From positions 1 through 53,710 of the forward strand of contig QXHL01000020.1 of the NCBI GenBank assembly GCA_003584005.1: a stretch of DNA of 53,710 nucleotides, in the 5' to 3' direction. The notes below the pieces were generated by a model, which searched no databases, had not been told where the DNA came from, and was given only the letters and a program-made list of their open reading frames with translations. Each line of letters begins with the position of its first letter. Within the stretch, counting starts at the first letter, position 1. Made by a program: the position numbers and the translations under genes. This document shows, piece after piece, positions 17,421-26,211 of the stretch. This stretch comes from Alicyclobacillaceae bacterium I2511. GTDB taxonomy: Bacteria > Bacillota > Bacilli > Alicyclobacillales > Alicyclobacillaceae.

Positions 17421-18758
17421 ATGGAACAAAATCGACAAAACACGGTTTCCTCACCATCCATTGCAAAAACTTTGGGACAAGCCGTTTCGTTGATAGGAGC
17501 CTGCATTTTATTTCTGCTCATGGTCTGGGGCCAAGGAAAGTGGCCTTTAGGTGCATTTAGTATAAACAATTTAACAAATGCCGAGATTATGGAATTAGTG
17601 GGGACAAGTCAATATAGTCCTCCTGCAGCGTTCTTAGAAAATAATCTGTGGTCCACATTAGGACAGACTTTGCATATCCCATTCGTCAATCCCGTATCCA
17701 TGATGCAATCCCAGCTACCCAATCTGCCTTTCCCAATCTCAGATAGCGGTGCGCAAGGGCAGACTAGCTTATTTGCGTACCTTCCTGCGTGGCAATCTCA
17801 AACACATAAAATCGCTCTGGGCTGGATTCCTTATGAATCCCCTGCTCAAACCATCCAGTTAATCTCCGCTAACCCTGGCATCACGGTTATCAGTCCGAGT
17901 TGGTTAACGCTTACCAACCAGTACGGAGATGTTCAGTCTCAGGTGGAGCAACCCGTCATTGACTACGCTCACAATCGACATATTCAAGTCTGGGCGATGG
18001 TGAATAACCAGTTTAATGGGACACTTACACATTCCCTGCTCACAAGTGTCACGGCCAAAAATAATTTTATCCAACAAGTCGCACAAATTGCTAGTCATGC
18101 ACACCTGAATGGAATTAATGTCGACTTTGAAAACCTACAAACGCAGGATAGAACCCTATTTTCTCAATTTATAGGTGAACTTCATGCGGTATTGAAGCCC
18201 TTAGGGGTACAGGTTTCGGTGGATGTCACACCGGATATTGCCTTTTTACAAAATGACGCGGCATATTTTCATGCGGGCTTGGCGGCTAATGCCGACTATG
18301 TCATTGTGATGGCCTATGACGAACACTGGGCCGCAGACCCGCAACCCGGCCCAGTTGCAGATGTTCCGTGGGTGACACAGTCGGTCAACGACTTACTGAA
18401 CACAGGAGTGCCCGCCGGAAAACTCATTCTGGGAGTTCCCTTTTACGCTCGATTTTGGCATGTGTACCCTGATGGCAGTGTCTCCAGTCAAGCAGTTGCT
18501 TCTTATGCTGTAACCAGTATTCTCACCGCACATCACGCAAAAAGCACATGGCTTCCAACCCTAGGTGTTGCTTACGCCCGTTATCCAAGGACAAACGGTT
18601 ATGAAGAAGTATGGTATGAAACTTCTAATACCGAACAACAAAAACTGGCCATGGTGAATGAAGATGGGTTGGCAGGAGTAGCTATTTGGTCCCTTAGCCT
18701 TTCAAATACTCACACGTGGCAAACCCTAATGCAAGCCATGAGCCAATCCGTTCTGTGA
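17421..18758 (+). CDS. Membrane-anchored GH18-family glycosidase-like protein (YaaH/YdhD type)
   Basis: 445 residues. A signal-anchor helix (~21-38, LIGACILFLLMVWG) precedes a ~100-residue linker and a glycoside hydrolase 18 TIM barrel. The catalytic strand reads HLNGINVDFENL, keeping the acid/base Glu and second Asp of DxxDxDxE but with Asn in place of the first Asp. Later barrel segments VIVMAYDEHW and ILGVPFYARFW are typical. No LysM repeats are present, unlike YaaH. Family members act on peptidoglycan, spore cortex or chitin-like glycans, and the protein should face the cell surface. ATG 17421 has GGGAGG seven bases before it. The replaced first Asp is common in spore-type members, so activity is likely but not certain. 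Confidence 0.85.
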   Translation: MEQNRQNTVSSPSIAKTLGQAVSLIGACILFLLMVWGQGKWPLGAFSINNLTNAEIMELVGTSQYSPPAAFLENNLWSTLGQTLHIPFVNPVSMMQSQLPNLPFPISDSGAQGQTSLFAYLPAWQSQTHKIALGWIPYESPAQTIQLISANPGITVISPSWLTLTNQYGDVQSQVEQPVIDYAHNRHIQVWAMVNNQFNGTLTHSLLTSVTAKNNFIQQVAQIASHAHLNGINVDFENLQTQDRTLFSQFIGELHAVLKPLGVQVSVDVTPDIAFLQNDAAYFHAGLAANADYVIVMAYDEHWAADPQPGPVADVPWVTQSVNDLLNTGVPAGKLILGVPFYARFWHVYPDGSVSSQAVASYAVTSILTAHHAKSTWLPTLGVAYARYPRTNGYEEVWYETSNTEQQKLAMVNEDGLAGVAIWSLSLSNTHTWQTLMQAMSQSVL

Positions 18759-18829
18759 TTAAGAACAGCTGATGAAATACAACAAAAACACGGTGTTAAG
18801 CAAGGAATACACAATAAAGAGGGATAGAG

Positions 18830-19318
18830 ATGGATAAAATGCTCGTCGGTATAGGGACTGTTACCCTCTTGGGCTACTTAGGTACGGCTTGGCTACGTCC
18901 CAGCATGGCCGCTGAGGGATTAGAAACGACTGTACAACTATTTGTACAGTCTGTGCCCTGGATTGTTGTTTCCCTGTTTTCAGCTGGCTTGTTGGCTCAA
19001 TGGCTGCACCCTCCTGCCATTGCCCGCATCCTCGGGCAGGAAGCGAGGCTTTATGGAATCTTGCTGGGTGCCCTTTTAGGAACTTTGGGCACGGGATCTC
19101 GCTGGGCCATGTACCCAATTGCAGCAGAACTCCTCGCAGCCCATGCAAGTACTGGCGCTGTTTTTGCCTTTGTGACCACTTGGCAACTGGTTTCACTGAC
19201 GCGGCTACCTGCAGAAATACCTTTTTATGGCGGGCGGTTTACTATCCTGCGAGCCATCATATCGGTCGTTATTGCTGTGGTAGGTGGGCTTTTGATTGAA
19301 CAAATCCCCCAAAAATAG
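18830..19318 (+). CDS. Half-size permease-like membrane protein (DUF318/UPF0718-like)
   Basis: 162 residues with about five predicted membrane segments. The segment VQLFVQSVPWIVVSLFSAGLLAQWL resembles the repeat unit of the DUF318 permease family (YraQ/ArsP), whose full-length members carry two such units in ~300-350 residues. Here only one unit is present. Substrate unknown. ATG 18830 follows an AGAGGG ribosome site. The gene lies 71 bases after the GH18-like gene on the same strand and may be cotranscribed. It ends convergently 9 bases from ddl. Family assignment is moderate. Confidence 0.6.
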   Translation: MDKMLVGIGTVTLLGYLGTAWLRPSMAAEGLETTVQLFVQSVPWIVVSLFSAGLLAQWLHPPAIARILGQEARLYGILLGALLGTLGTGSRWAMYPIAAELLAAHASTGAVFAFVTTWQLVSLTRLPAEIPFYGGRFTILRAIISVVIAVVGGLLIEQIPQK

Positions 19319-19327
19319 GAGAGTAAT

Positions 19328-20533
19328 TTACCTTTTAGAAAATTTTTGCCCATTAAATTTTTCCAATAAGTTGGTATCAAAGCTTGTAATATTATACTGT
19401 TGGCGCTGTACACTTGCTTTTGCCATGTCAATTAACTGTGTCAACATTTGCCGATAGGGGAGGCCCGTGGGTTCCCAGAGATAAAAAGCAAAAGACCCTG
19501 GAATTGTGTTCACCTCATTGACAAAAATTTCGCCTCCACTAGAAATTAAAAAGTCTACTCGAACGACACCTTTGGCCCGCACAGCATGAAAAACCTGCAC
19601 GGCCAGTTGTTGCAAGGTCCGCGTGGTTTGCTCCGGCAGTCGTGCGGGAATTTCCCGTCCTTGACCGGAACCTTTGTTAAAATTGCCGCGGATGTACTTG
19701 TCTTCATACGTCAAAAACTTTTCCCATGTAATAGGGCGTTCACATACAGAAGCCTGTGCTCGAATTTCGTCTCCAAGCACTGAAACGTTAATTTCGACCG
19801 GATCTAACAATCCTTGTTCTACCAAGATGCGGCTATCGTAATGCTGAGCCACCTCCACGGCATGCTCCAATTCTGACTCGTTATCGGCGCGGGAAATACC
19901 CACAGAAGAGCCCAGGTTTGCGGGCTTCACGAATAAAGGATAATGAAGTTTCTCTTCAACCCGTTGTAAGATTTCAGATCTGGATAACTCCCACTGCTCT
20001 CTTGAAAACCATATATAAGGAACATAAGGAATTCCCTCTCCAGCAAATACCGACTTCATTATGATTTTATCCATCCCCACTGCGCTACCCACCACACCTG
20101 CACTGGTGTAGGGAACTCCAGTCAACTCCAGAAAGCCCTGCAGACTGCCGTCTTCTCCAAACGTACCGTGTAAAGCTGGAATCACCGCGGTAATCTCAAC
20201 TTCTCGTATGTTGGAACTGTTATTCTTGACTTTAAACCAATTGTGTTTCTCTCCACTACTCCCTGATTGAGATTCCAAACGCACACGACTGTCAGGTATC
20301 GGATCCCAGTGAACAATATCAGCTGCAGCCACAGTCTGTGCAAGCTTGTCTTGGCGAAATGATTCGATGTCGTGCATGCTGTCACTGGAGTACCAACGTC
20401 CGTCCTTGGCAATATAAATGGGTAAAGATTTAAACCGAATGGGATCTAAATTTTCCATTACCTGTAAAGCTGTGACCACAGAAACCTCATGTTCCACAGA
20501 GCGGCCACCAAAAATAACCGCAATCGTCTCCAC
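19328..20533 (-). CDS. ddl: D-alanine--D-alanine ligase
   Basis: 401 residues, ATP-grasp fold. Joins two D-Ala for the peptidoglycan stem peptide. Motifs: FGGRSVEHEVSVVTA, PALHGTFGEDGSLQGFLEL, the glycine-rich loop NLGSSVGISRA, and the metal-binding FVNEVNTIPG. The length exceeds typical Ddl (~305-370). There is an insert of polar residues around 90-115 and a ~35-residue C-terminal tail, both of unknown role. GTG start 20533 with GGAGGG nine bases upstream. It follows the MurF gene, whose substrate it makes, after a 119-base gap; that gap contains a TGATAAAAT that could be an extended -10. Confidence 0.95.
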   Translation of the reverse strand: METIAVIFGGRSVEHEVSVVTALQVMENLDPIRFKSLPIYIAKDGRWYSSDSMHDIESFRQDKLAQTVAAADIVHWDPIPDSRVRLESQSGSSGEKHNWFKVKNNSSNIREVEITAVIPALHGTFGEDGSLQGFLELTGVPYTSAGVVGSAVGMDKIIMKSVFAGEGIPYVPYIWFSREQWELSRSEILQRVEEKLHYPLFVKPANLGSSVGISRADNESELEHAVEVAQHYDSRILVEQGLLDPVEINVSVLGDEIRAQASVCERPITWEKFLTYEDKYIRGNFNKGSGQGREIPARLPEQTTRTLQQLAVQVFHAVRAKGVVRVDFLISSGGEIFVNEVNTIPGSFAFYLWEPTGLPYRQMLTQLIDMAKASVQRQQYNITSFDTNLLEKFNGQKFSKR

Positions 20534-20652
20534 CGTTTAATTCCCTCCTAAACTCCCCTGCTCATGATGGGGTGCAAAATATGATTAAAATTTGTTCATG
20601 GGCAATTTTATCATCCCGAATAAATTTCACGCTGAATAAGCTTCACAGAAGT

Positions 20653-22242
20653 TCACTGCTCCAAGTGATCCGGCAAGTCATTTTCAAACAGTACCACATC
20701 TCCAGCACGCAGCAAGCTGGGTAAGAATTTTTGCGCCTCCCCTAAAGATTGAAAAGTGTGAACCTGGGCAACGGGAAATTCAGCATCCGCAAGTCCTGCC
20801 AGTAGAGATTGTGTATTCAACTTACCTACCAGAATGACCTCATCACACACCGCTGCAATCTGCCGGCCAAAGGCTCTGTGTACCTCTTTTGATTGCGACC
20901 CCAGTTCCACCATACCAGGTGTTACAATCCATTTGCGGTAGCTTGAAAACTGGCTGAGTACCTCCAAAGCAGCGGCTGCACCCTCCGGATTGGAATTAAA
21001 TGCATCGTCAATCACAAGAATACCTGTTCCTGGGTCGATGAGTTGCAGTCGATGCTCCACAGGTTGAATAGAGGCAATTCCCTGTTCCAGTTCTTCTGGA
21101 GACAGTCCCATCCGCCTTGCCAATAAAGCAGCCCCTACAATGTTTTGCACATTGTGTCTACCGAGTAAACGAGTTTTACATCGTATTTTAATGTCCCCCA
21201 CCAATACCAAGGTGAATGCGGTCTCTCGATCTTCAACGCACACCTGTTCAGCATAGGCAGACAAGTGTTGGGCCGCTTGAAACCCATAAAACAATACATC
21301 CCGAGATAAAGTTTTTGCTTCTTTCACACAATAGATATTGTCCCCATTGACTACCATAATTCCTTCAGTGCTAACGCCTCGGGCCAAGTCAAACTTGGTG
21401 TGTGCAATATTGTCTAAACTACCGAGGGTTTCGAGATGTGCTGGGCCTACAGAGGTAATGAGCCCGTAACTTGGTTCCACTAACTGAACCAGTTCTTGTA
21501 TGTCTTTGCGATGTCGGGCCCCCATTTCCGCAACAAACACCTCATGATGTCCAGAAAGTTGTTCATTAATGACTCGACAAATTCCCATAGGTGTATTGAA
21601 ACTTCCTGGAGTAAATAGCACGTCAAACTTCGCACTCAAAACACTGCCTAAAATATATTTGCTACTAGTCTTTCCATAGCTTCCAGTAATGCCAATAACC
21701 CGAAGTTGGTGCAATACCTGAAGCTCTCGTAACCGTGTTTTGGCTTTGTGCTTAAATTGATGTTGAATCATCCATTCTAAGGGCCACGACAGCCATAGCG
21801 CTAATATAACATTCCATAGGGATAACCAGACGGCCAGCATGATTCCAGCTGGAAACCACCAGCATAATATCATCCACTCCAATACAAGCACAATGCCTTG
21901 GGTAATGGCGAGTCGCCAAGCCCGGGCTGTCCAGTGCAAGGGAACCTTCCACACTTTGCGTCTGAAAACTTTGCCAGTGTATAGTGCATGTAGAATCATA
22001 AAGAATCCAGCAGGAATTGCCATCCACCACCAATTGAGCAACCCTGCGAATAAAAACACAAGACTGACGACACCTTGCCAGCCGTGGTCACTGGTTATTG
22101 CACGAATAAAATGATGACGGTAAAATCCGCCGCTCTGATAACTTTCCCGTTGGGCATAATAAGTCCATTCAGGCAAACGTGCAAACCAATAATATGCACC
22201 CGTAATCATTAGAATAGCCACAAATATCGACTGTTCCATCAT
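20653..22242 (-). CDS. murF: MurF-type ligase with N-terminal membrane domain
   Basis: 529 residues. Residues ~1-165 contain about five membrane helices rich in Trp. The rest is a Mur ligase: ATP motif GITGSYGKTSSK, SFNTPMGICRVIN, EMGARHRKDI, and the C-terminal ligase domain with IDDAFNSNPEGAAAAL and GDVVLFENDL. MurF adds D-Ala-D-Ala to the UDP-MurNAc tripeptide, matching ddl just downstream. Canonical MurF is soluble (~450 residues) and begins with a UDP-binding domain; here the membrane segment takes its place, so the substrate may be lipid-linked or the enzyme held at the divisome. The first ATG (22242) overlaps the hydrolase stop; a second ATG right after it has better spacing from GGGGAG. 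Confidence 0.85.
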   Translation of the reverse strand: MMEQSIFVAILMITGAYYWFARLPEWTYYAQRESYQSGGFYRHHFIRAITSDHGWQGVVSLVFLFAGLLNWWWMAIPAGFFMILHALYTGKVFRRKVWKVPLHWTARAWRLAITQGIVLVLEWMILCWWFPAGIMLAVWLSLWNVILALWLSWPLEWMIQHQFKHKAKTRLRELQVLHQLRVIGITGSYGKTSSKYILGSVLSAKFDVLFTPGSFNTPMGICRVINEQLSGHHEVFVAEMGARHRKDIQELVQLVEPSYGLITSVGPAHLETLGSLDNIAHTKFDLARGVSTEGIMVVNGDNIYCVKEAKTLSRDVLFYGFQAAQHLSAYAEQVCVEDRETAFTLVLVGDIKIRCKTRLLGRHNVQNIVGAALLARRMGLSPEELEQGIASIQPVEHRLQLIDPGTGILVIDDAFNSNPEGAAAALEVLSQFSSYRKWIVTPGMVELGSQSKEVHRAFGRQIAAVCDEVILVGKLNTQSLLAGLADAEFPVAQVHTFQSLGEAQKFLPSLLRAGDVVLFENDLPDHLEQ

Positions 22243-23009
22243 AAACTCCCCAGCAAAAAATGTTTCTCAATTTGAATAAAGCGTCCTAATTGGTCCAGGT
22301 AACTAAAGTGTCCCGCCCCAGCAAACACTACTAACCCGGCGTCCGGGATGGCTGCCTCCATGACCTTGGCATCTCGCACAGGTGTGGCTGTATCTTGGTC
22401 TCCCCAAACCAACAGGGTTGGGCATTGAATGGTGGGTAAGAGTTCGTCCAGATGTTGATTGACCACACGAATAAAAATGCCCCTTAGCGGACCAGCATCC
22501 ACGTAGTCCTGGGATCCAAATCGTGCATAAAGCTTAGCCAAGCGGTTTTCATTACGTCGACCCAGTATCCCCCATTGATATAACCTTTTTGCAGTTTTAA
22601 AAGTATACACTTTTATATAATATGTGAAAGGGCGCTTTGGTTTAACTCCCGCTGCATCCACCAGGGTAATTTTTTCGACAAGTTCGGGGTGATGCGAAGC
22701 CAACCAAATGGTAACTTTGCCGCCGAAAGAATGAGCAATAATGTGACACTTTTGCACGCCAAGCTTTGTGATAAAACGATATACAAATTCTGCGTATTCC
22801 CCCACACCCCATACAGTTTTTGGAATATCGCTCTCCCCAAATCCAGGAAAATCCAGAGAGACCACACGAAACCACTGTGCAAAGGCTTGATGGACAGGAG
22901 CAAGACTTTTGGCACTCCCCCCCCAACCGTGCAATAACAATAAAATTGGTCCAGAGCCTTCGATATCGAAGGCCACACGCATCCCATCAATATTCATGTA
23001 CTCTCGCAA
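22239..23009 (-). CDS. Alpha/beta-fold hydrolase
   Basis: 256 residues. Oxyanion segment LLLHGWGGS, nucleophile elbow AHSFGGK (Ser), late Asp in WGDQDTATP and His in GAGHFSYL complete a catalytic triad. About 300 related enzymes of varied function exist, so the substrate is unknown. I chose the TTG at 23009, which has AGGAGTGG eight bases upstream; the frame extends to 23150 but that part has no family similarity. The ATGA overlap with the MurF gene suggests a linked role in envelope synthesis, perhaps removing an acyl or ester group; this is inference from position only. Confidence 0.85.
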   Translation of the reverse strand: MREYMNIDGMRVAFDIEGSGPILLLLHGWGGSAKSLAPVHQAFAQWFRVVSLDFPGFGESDIPKTVWGVGEYAEFVYRFITKLGVQKCHIIAHSFGGKVTIWLASHHPELVEKITLVDAAGVKPKRPFTYYIKVYTFKTAKRLYQWGILGRRNENRLAKLYARFGSQDYVDAGPLRGIFIRVVNQHLDELLPTIQCPTLLVWGDQDTATPVRDAKVMEAAIPDAGLVVFAGAGHFSYLDQLGRFIQIEKHFLLGSL

Positions 23010-23117
23010 TCGCCAAACCACTCCTTTACTGGCACCCAGTACAGTCATATGTATAAAGACTGCAGATAGTGTACCATAGAGGACATATGGAAGTCTGCTG
23101 TAAGGGAGGGGCGCAAA

Positions 23118-23915
23118 GTGTTCCACAACAGGGCAAGGGTCGTGAATCAAAGAGATCTTTTAGAGTTGCCATTGCAGGTGCAACTCGTGGATAAAACGTC
23201 CAGTGATTGCAACCAAACTGGAACTCAACTGCTTGCCATCTATTCCTCTTTACAGGAAAGCTTCGGGGACTTACACTGGTGGCCAGCCGATACGGACGAA
23301 GAGATGGTAATAGGTTCCATATTGGTTCAAAACGTTGCGTGGAAAAATGTGGTGCAGGCCATTGAACTGCTTCGGGATCAAGGCAGGCTGAGTTTTCGGG
23401 GCATTTTCGAAACTTCCCAAGAAGAACTTGAAAAATCTATTCGCAGTACTCGATTTTATCGCACCAAAGCCAAAAAGTTAAAGGCTTTCGCGACGTACCT
23501 AAATGACCGCCATGATGGATCTTTAAAAAACCTACTGTCTATACCCATGCATCCGTTACGCATCGAATTGCTTAATATTTACGGAATTGGAAGGGAAACA
23601 GCGGATGACATTCTTTTGTACGCAGCACATCAACCGAGTTTTGTGATTGATACCTACACGGTTCGTATATTTGAGCGACTTGGATACTCTCCGCCAAGAA
23701 ATGAATATGAATTTTGGCGAAGCTGGTTTATGAAACATTTACCTGCAGAACCTCGACTATTTAACCAGTACCACGCTCTGCTTGACCGACTGGGACATCA
23801 CTTGTGCACAACTCACAACCCCCGTTGTAGCATATGCCCTCTGCAATCACTTTGTACATTTGCAATAAGCCCAAAGAATGGGAGTGTATCCTCGTCTCCA
23901 CATGCTCTATTTTAA
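23118..23915 (+). CDS. Endonuclease III-like DNA glycosylase (HhH-GPD with 4Fe-4S), lacking catalytic Lys
   Basis: 265 residues. Helix-hairpin-helix LLNIYGIGRETADDILLYA, the catalytic Asp in VIDTYTVRIFERLG, and a C-x6-C-x2-C-x5-C iron-sulfur motif at the C-terminus. Endonuclease III has Lys in the hairpin (GVGRKTA); here that position is Glu, so AP-lyase chemistry of the Nth type is not expected. The RETAD version resembles the 3-methyladenine glycosylase III (MagIII) branch, which are monofunctional base-excision glycosylases; which base it removes cannot be read. GTG start with GGGAGGGG six bases upstream. The stop overlaps the end of the convergent LysM gene by four bases. Confidence 0.88.
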   Translation: MFHNRARVVNQRDLLELPLQVQLVDKTSSDCNQTGTQLLAIYSSLQESFGDLHWWPADTDEEMVIGSILVQNVAWKNVVQAIELLRDQGRLSFRGIFETSQEELEKSIRSTRFYRTKAKKLKAFATYLNDRHDGSLKNLLSIPMHPLRIELLNIYGIGRETADDILLYAAHQPSFVIDTYTVRIFERLGYSPPRNEYEFWRSWFMKHLPAEPRLFNQYHALLDRLGHHLCTTHNPRCSICPLQSLCTFAISPKNGSVSSSPHALF

Positions 23916-25004
23916 AATTGTCTCGCTAAACTAAGCACAGACTCTACGTAGCTGTCGGAATGATTGTAAGAAAAAATTGCAGCAAATGGATTGCGTGCGA
24001 ATCCGTTGGCAGCCAACATATGTGCTGCTGTATAGATGGCATCATACACGTTCTCAATATCTGCCGTACCTGTATGCCAGGGCGCGAGCGTGGCATACAT
24101 TGCAAACGTCTGCGGCAGAAATTGCATAGGTCCCACAGCCCCGGCGTAACTGTCAGGACAGTTTGTTGTGCAAAAATCTGTTTCAACCTTGTGAATAGCC
24201 GCCAACACCGTCCATGGAATTCCAAACCGCTGACCTGCATCTTCATAGGCCGACAAAAGATCCACCGGAACTCCATGTGTATCCACACTGCCCTGGCGAC
24301 TTGACAGTTCATTGACACGAGATGAAGATGGAATGCGTAATTGTTCCCCGGGTAAAAGAAGCGTCGTCCGCAGATGATTGGCAGCCATTAATGCCTGAAC
24401 GCTAATTCCTTTGCGAACTCCGATGTTCCATAGCGTGTCCCCCGGCAAGACAATGTAATGTCCTGTTTTTTCACCAATAGGTTTGCTTTTTACATCTTTC
24501 AATAATCCTCCAATCAAAGGTGTGCTCACAATATGTAAGATTTGATTGGGAAATATTTTATCTGACTTAAGGTTGTTCCATTTCTCCAAATTTACAATAC
24601 TAATCTTGTACTGGGTGGCAATAGACCACAAAGTGTTTCCACTCTGAACACGATAGTCCCAGAAATATTTTTTTTCGGTAATTATCGGGTGAGAATTGTG
24701 TGTGGATATCTCAATTTTTTTTAAAGCCTGAATTAAGTATATTCTGCCATGATTGGAAGTTGAAAAACTCTATTGGCACATCTTTTTTTAAAAATTGAGA
24801 CGGATTGAACGGCAATGAAACACCCTCCGTGGTTACAGGGAAACCATCCACTTTCAGTGCAGTAGGTATCGATGTATTTGCAGAGACTGGCGACATATGG
24901 GGAATCCTACTCATTTCTGTGGACACTGGGTGGCCAAACCAGCTTGTTACCAGGGTCAACACTGCAGCAATAAACCACTGTAGTTTTCCCGTCACTTGCA
25001 TCAT
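23912..25004 (-). pseudogene. LysM-LysM-lytic transglycosylase gene, split by a frameshift in an A8 tract
   Basis: Two frames together look like one secreted cell-wall enzyme. The first (25004 to 24711) has a signal/anchor helix (LQWFIAAVLTLVTSWF) and a polar linker, then stops right after TTTAAAAAAAATTGA. The second, one base out of phase, stays open through the tract at 24715-24722 and encodes LysM 1 (YRVQSGNTLWSIA), LysM 2 (YIVLPGDTLWNIG) and an SLT-type transglycosylase domain with catalytic Glu in KVETDF, GAVGPMQFLPQTF and SYNHSDSYV. Removing one A restores a continuous gene of ~360 codons. Candidate starts are ATG 25004, ATG 25001 or GTG 24995 near AAAGG. It may be a sequencing error, a phase-variable tract, slippage-dependent expression, or a real pseudogene. 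The domains themselves show no decay. Confidence 0.75.
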
Positions 25005-25140
25005 CCTTTCACAAAAAGATAGAGGATGGGATGCAAAGTTTGTTGTCCTCGTGTCCATATATATGGCTGTGCCAGGGAATATAGTCCTTTAATTAAGTGT
25101 AAAGGGCGATTAGACCTCGAAAGTACTATCCAAGGCACAT

Positions 25141-25179
25141 AAAAAGGTGTGGCCAACCAATGGTTGACCACACCTTTTT
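25141..25179 (-). terminator. Intrinsic terminator after the qox operon
   Basis: Arms of 18 bases (25141-25158 and 25162-25179) with one mismatch and a three-base loop; GC-rich centre and A5/T5 ends. It lies 45 bases after the qoxD stop and can act in both directions, though only minus-strand transcription approaches it. Confidence 0.9.
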
Positions 25180-25223
25180 CAGTTTTCTCAAGAGCGGGAA
25201 TTTACGCAATCTCAAATTTAAAA

Positions 25224-25562
25224 TTAAGACACCATACTGGGCATACTCGCAAAAGACATAATCCAAATGGACGCGGCAACCACCACAAATACCGTAAAAA
25301 ACGCGAAAAGAATCATACTAATATGATAACCCGGACGATATCCCTCACCAATGTGCATGAAAAAAAGGAATTGAACAAACACCTGCAAAATCGCAAGAAA
25401 CACAAGCAGCGTAATCAATATACGGGGTGGCATATGAATGGACAAAACCAACCACAGTGCAATAAACGTCAATGCCAGGGAAAGAACAAATCCCAAGATG
25501 TGTTTCCAAGGAAATTTTTCATAACTGCCATGACTCGTATTTGTAGGGGATGCAATAGACAC
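25224..25562 (-). CDS. qoxD: Quinol oxidase (aa3-type) subunit IV
   Basis: 112 residues, three predicted membrane helices (about residues 22-43, 47-69, 80-103) with the FLFFMHIG segment typical of QoxD/CyoD/CtaF. A small accessory subunit of a heme-copper oxidase, thought to help assembly. GTG start with GAAGGGTG seven bases upstream. It begins two bases after the subunit III stop codon and is last in the operon, just before the terminator. Confidence 0.92.
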   Translation of the reverse strand: MSIASPTNTSHGSYEKFPWKHILGFVLSLALTFIALWLVLSIHMPPRILITLLVFLAILQVFVQFLFFMHIGEGYRPGYHISMILFAFFTVFVVVAASIWIMSFASMPSMVS

Positions 25563-25563
25563 T

Positions 25564-26199
25564 TTACAACACCCTTCCCGTCAAATAAACTGCTGTGAAA
25601 ATAAACACCCAAACAACGTCAAGGAAATGCCAGTAAAGCCCAATAATGAACACCTTTCGTGCTGTTACAGCGTTAATGCCACGACGCCAGAGTTGAATCA
25701 TAATTAAAATCATCCAAAGAATTCCCAAACTGACGTGTGAACCGTGGGTGCCTACCAAGGTGTAAAAGCCAGTTAGAAAAGCACTGCGAGATATCGTTGC
25801 GCCAATTGAGACATTGTGAATAAATTCACTGACTTCCATTCCCACAAATCCCATTCCCAGTAGAACAGTGACCATTAGCCAGCCAATCGTTCCCTTGACA
25901 TTTCCCTTGCGCATCTCAAACGTTGCCAAGCCACAGGTAAAACTACTGGTGAGCAAGAGCACGGTTTCAATAACAAATCCCTTCACATCAAAGAGATCTT
26001 TTGAAGTCGGCCCCCCCGCCGTATGATTGTGTAAAATCAAATAGGTCGCAAACAAAGTGGCAAATAGAATCATATCTTGAGCTAAAAAAGCCCAGAACCC
26101 AAAAATCTTTAAACTTCCCTCTTCCGTAGAAAACTCAAGCGGGGTTTCTACTGTGTTGCTGACCCGCGATTGAGGGAGTCCATGAACATCTAGTGACAT
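25564..26199 (-). CDS. qoxC: Quinol oxidase (aa3-type) subunit III
   Basis: 211 residues, five membrane helices. Diagnostic are EEGSLKIFGFWAFLAQDMILF, the helix with GFVGMEVSEF, and the C-terminal GLYWHFLDVVWVFIFTAVYL. Short N-terminus and five helices fit the quinol-oxidase/Bacillus CtaE type. Start at the second ATG (26199), six bases after AGAGG; the first ATG at 26205 directly abuts the ribosome site. Overlap-free spacing of 12 bases from qoxB. Confidence 0.94.
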   Translation of the reverse strand: MSLDVHGLPQSRVSNTVETPLEFSTEEGSLKIFGFWAFLAQDMILFATLFATYLILHNHTAGGPTSKDLFDVKGFVIETVLLLTSSFTCGLATFEMRKGNVKGTIGWLMVTVLLGMGFVGMEVSEFIHNVSIGATISRSAFLTGFYTLVGTHGSHVSLGILWMILIMIQLWRRGINAVTARKVFIIGLYWHFLDVVWVFIFTAVYLTGRVL

Positions 26200-26211
26200 T
26201 GACATCCTCTA

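Noticed and set aside
20653-22242. MurT, CphA or folylpolyglutamate synthase
   Set aside because: FNTPMGICR, EMGARHRKDI and the adjacent ddl favour the MurF branch; no glutamine-amidotransferase partner is present.
25149-25598. 149-codon plus-strand frame opposite qoxD
   Set aside because: Basic low-complexity translation, antisense to a clear oxidase subunit gene, no ribosome site.
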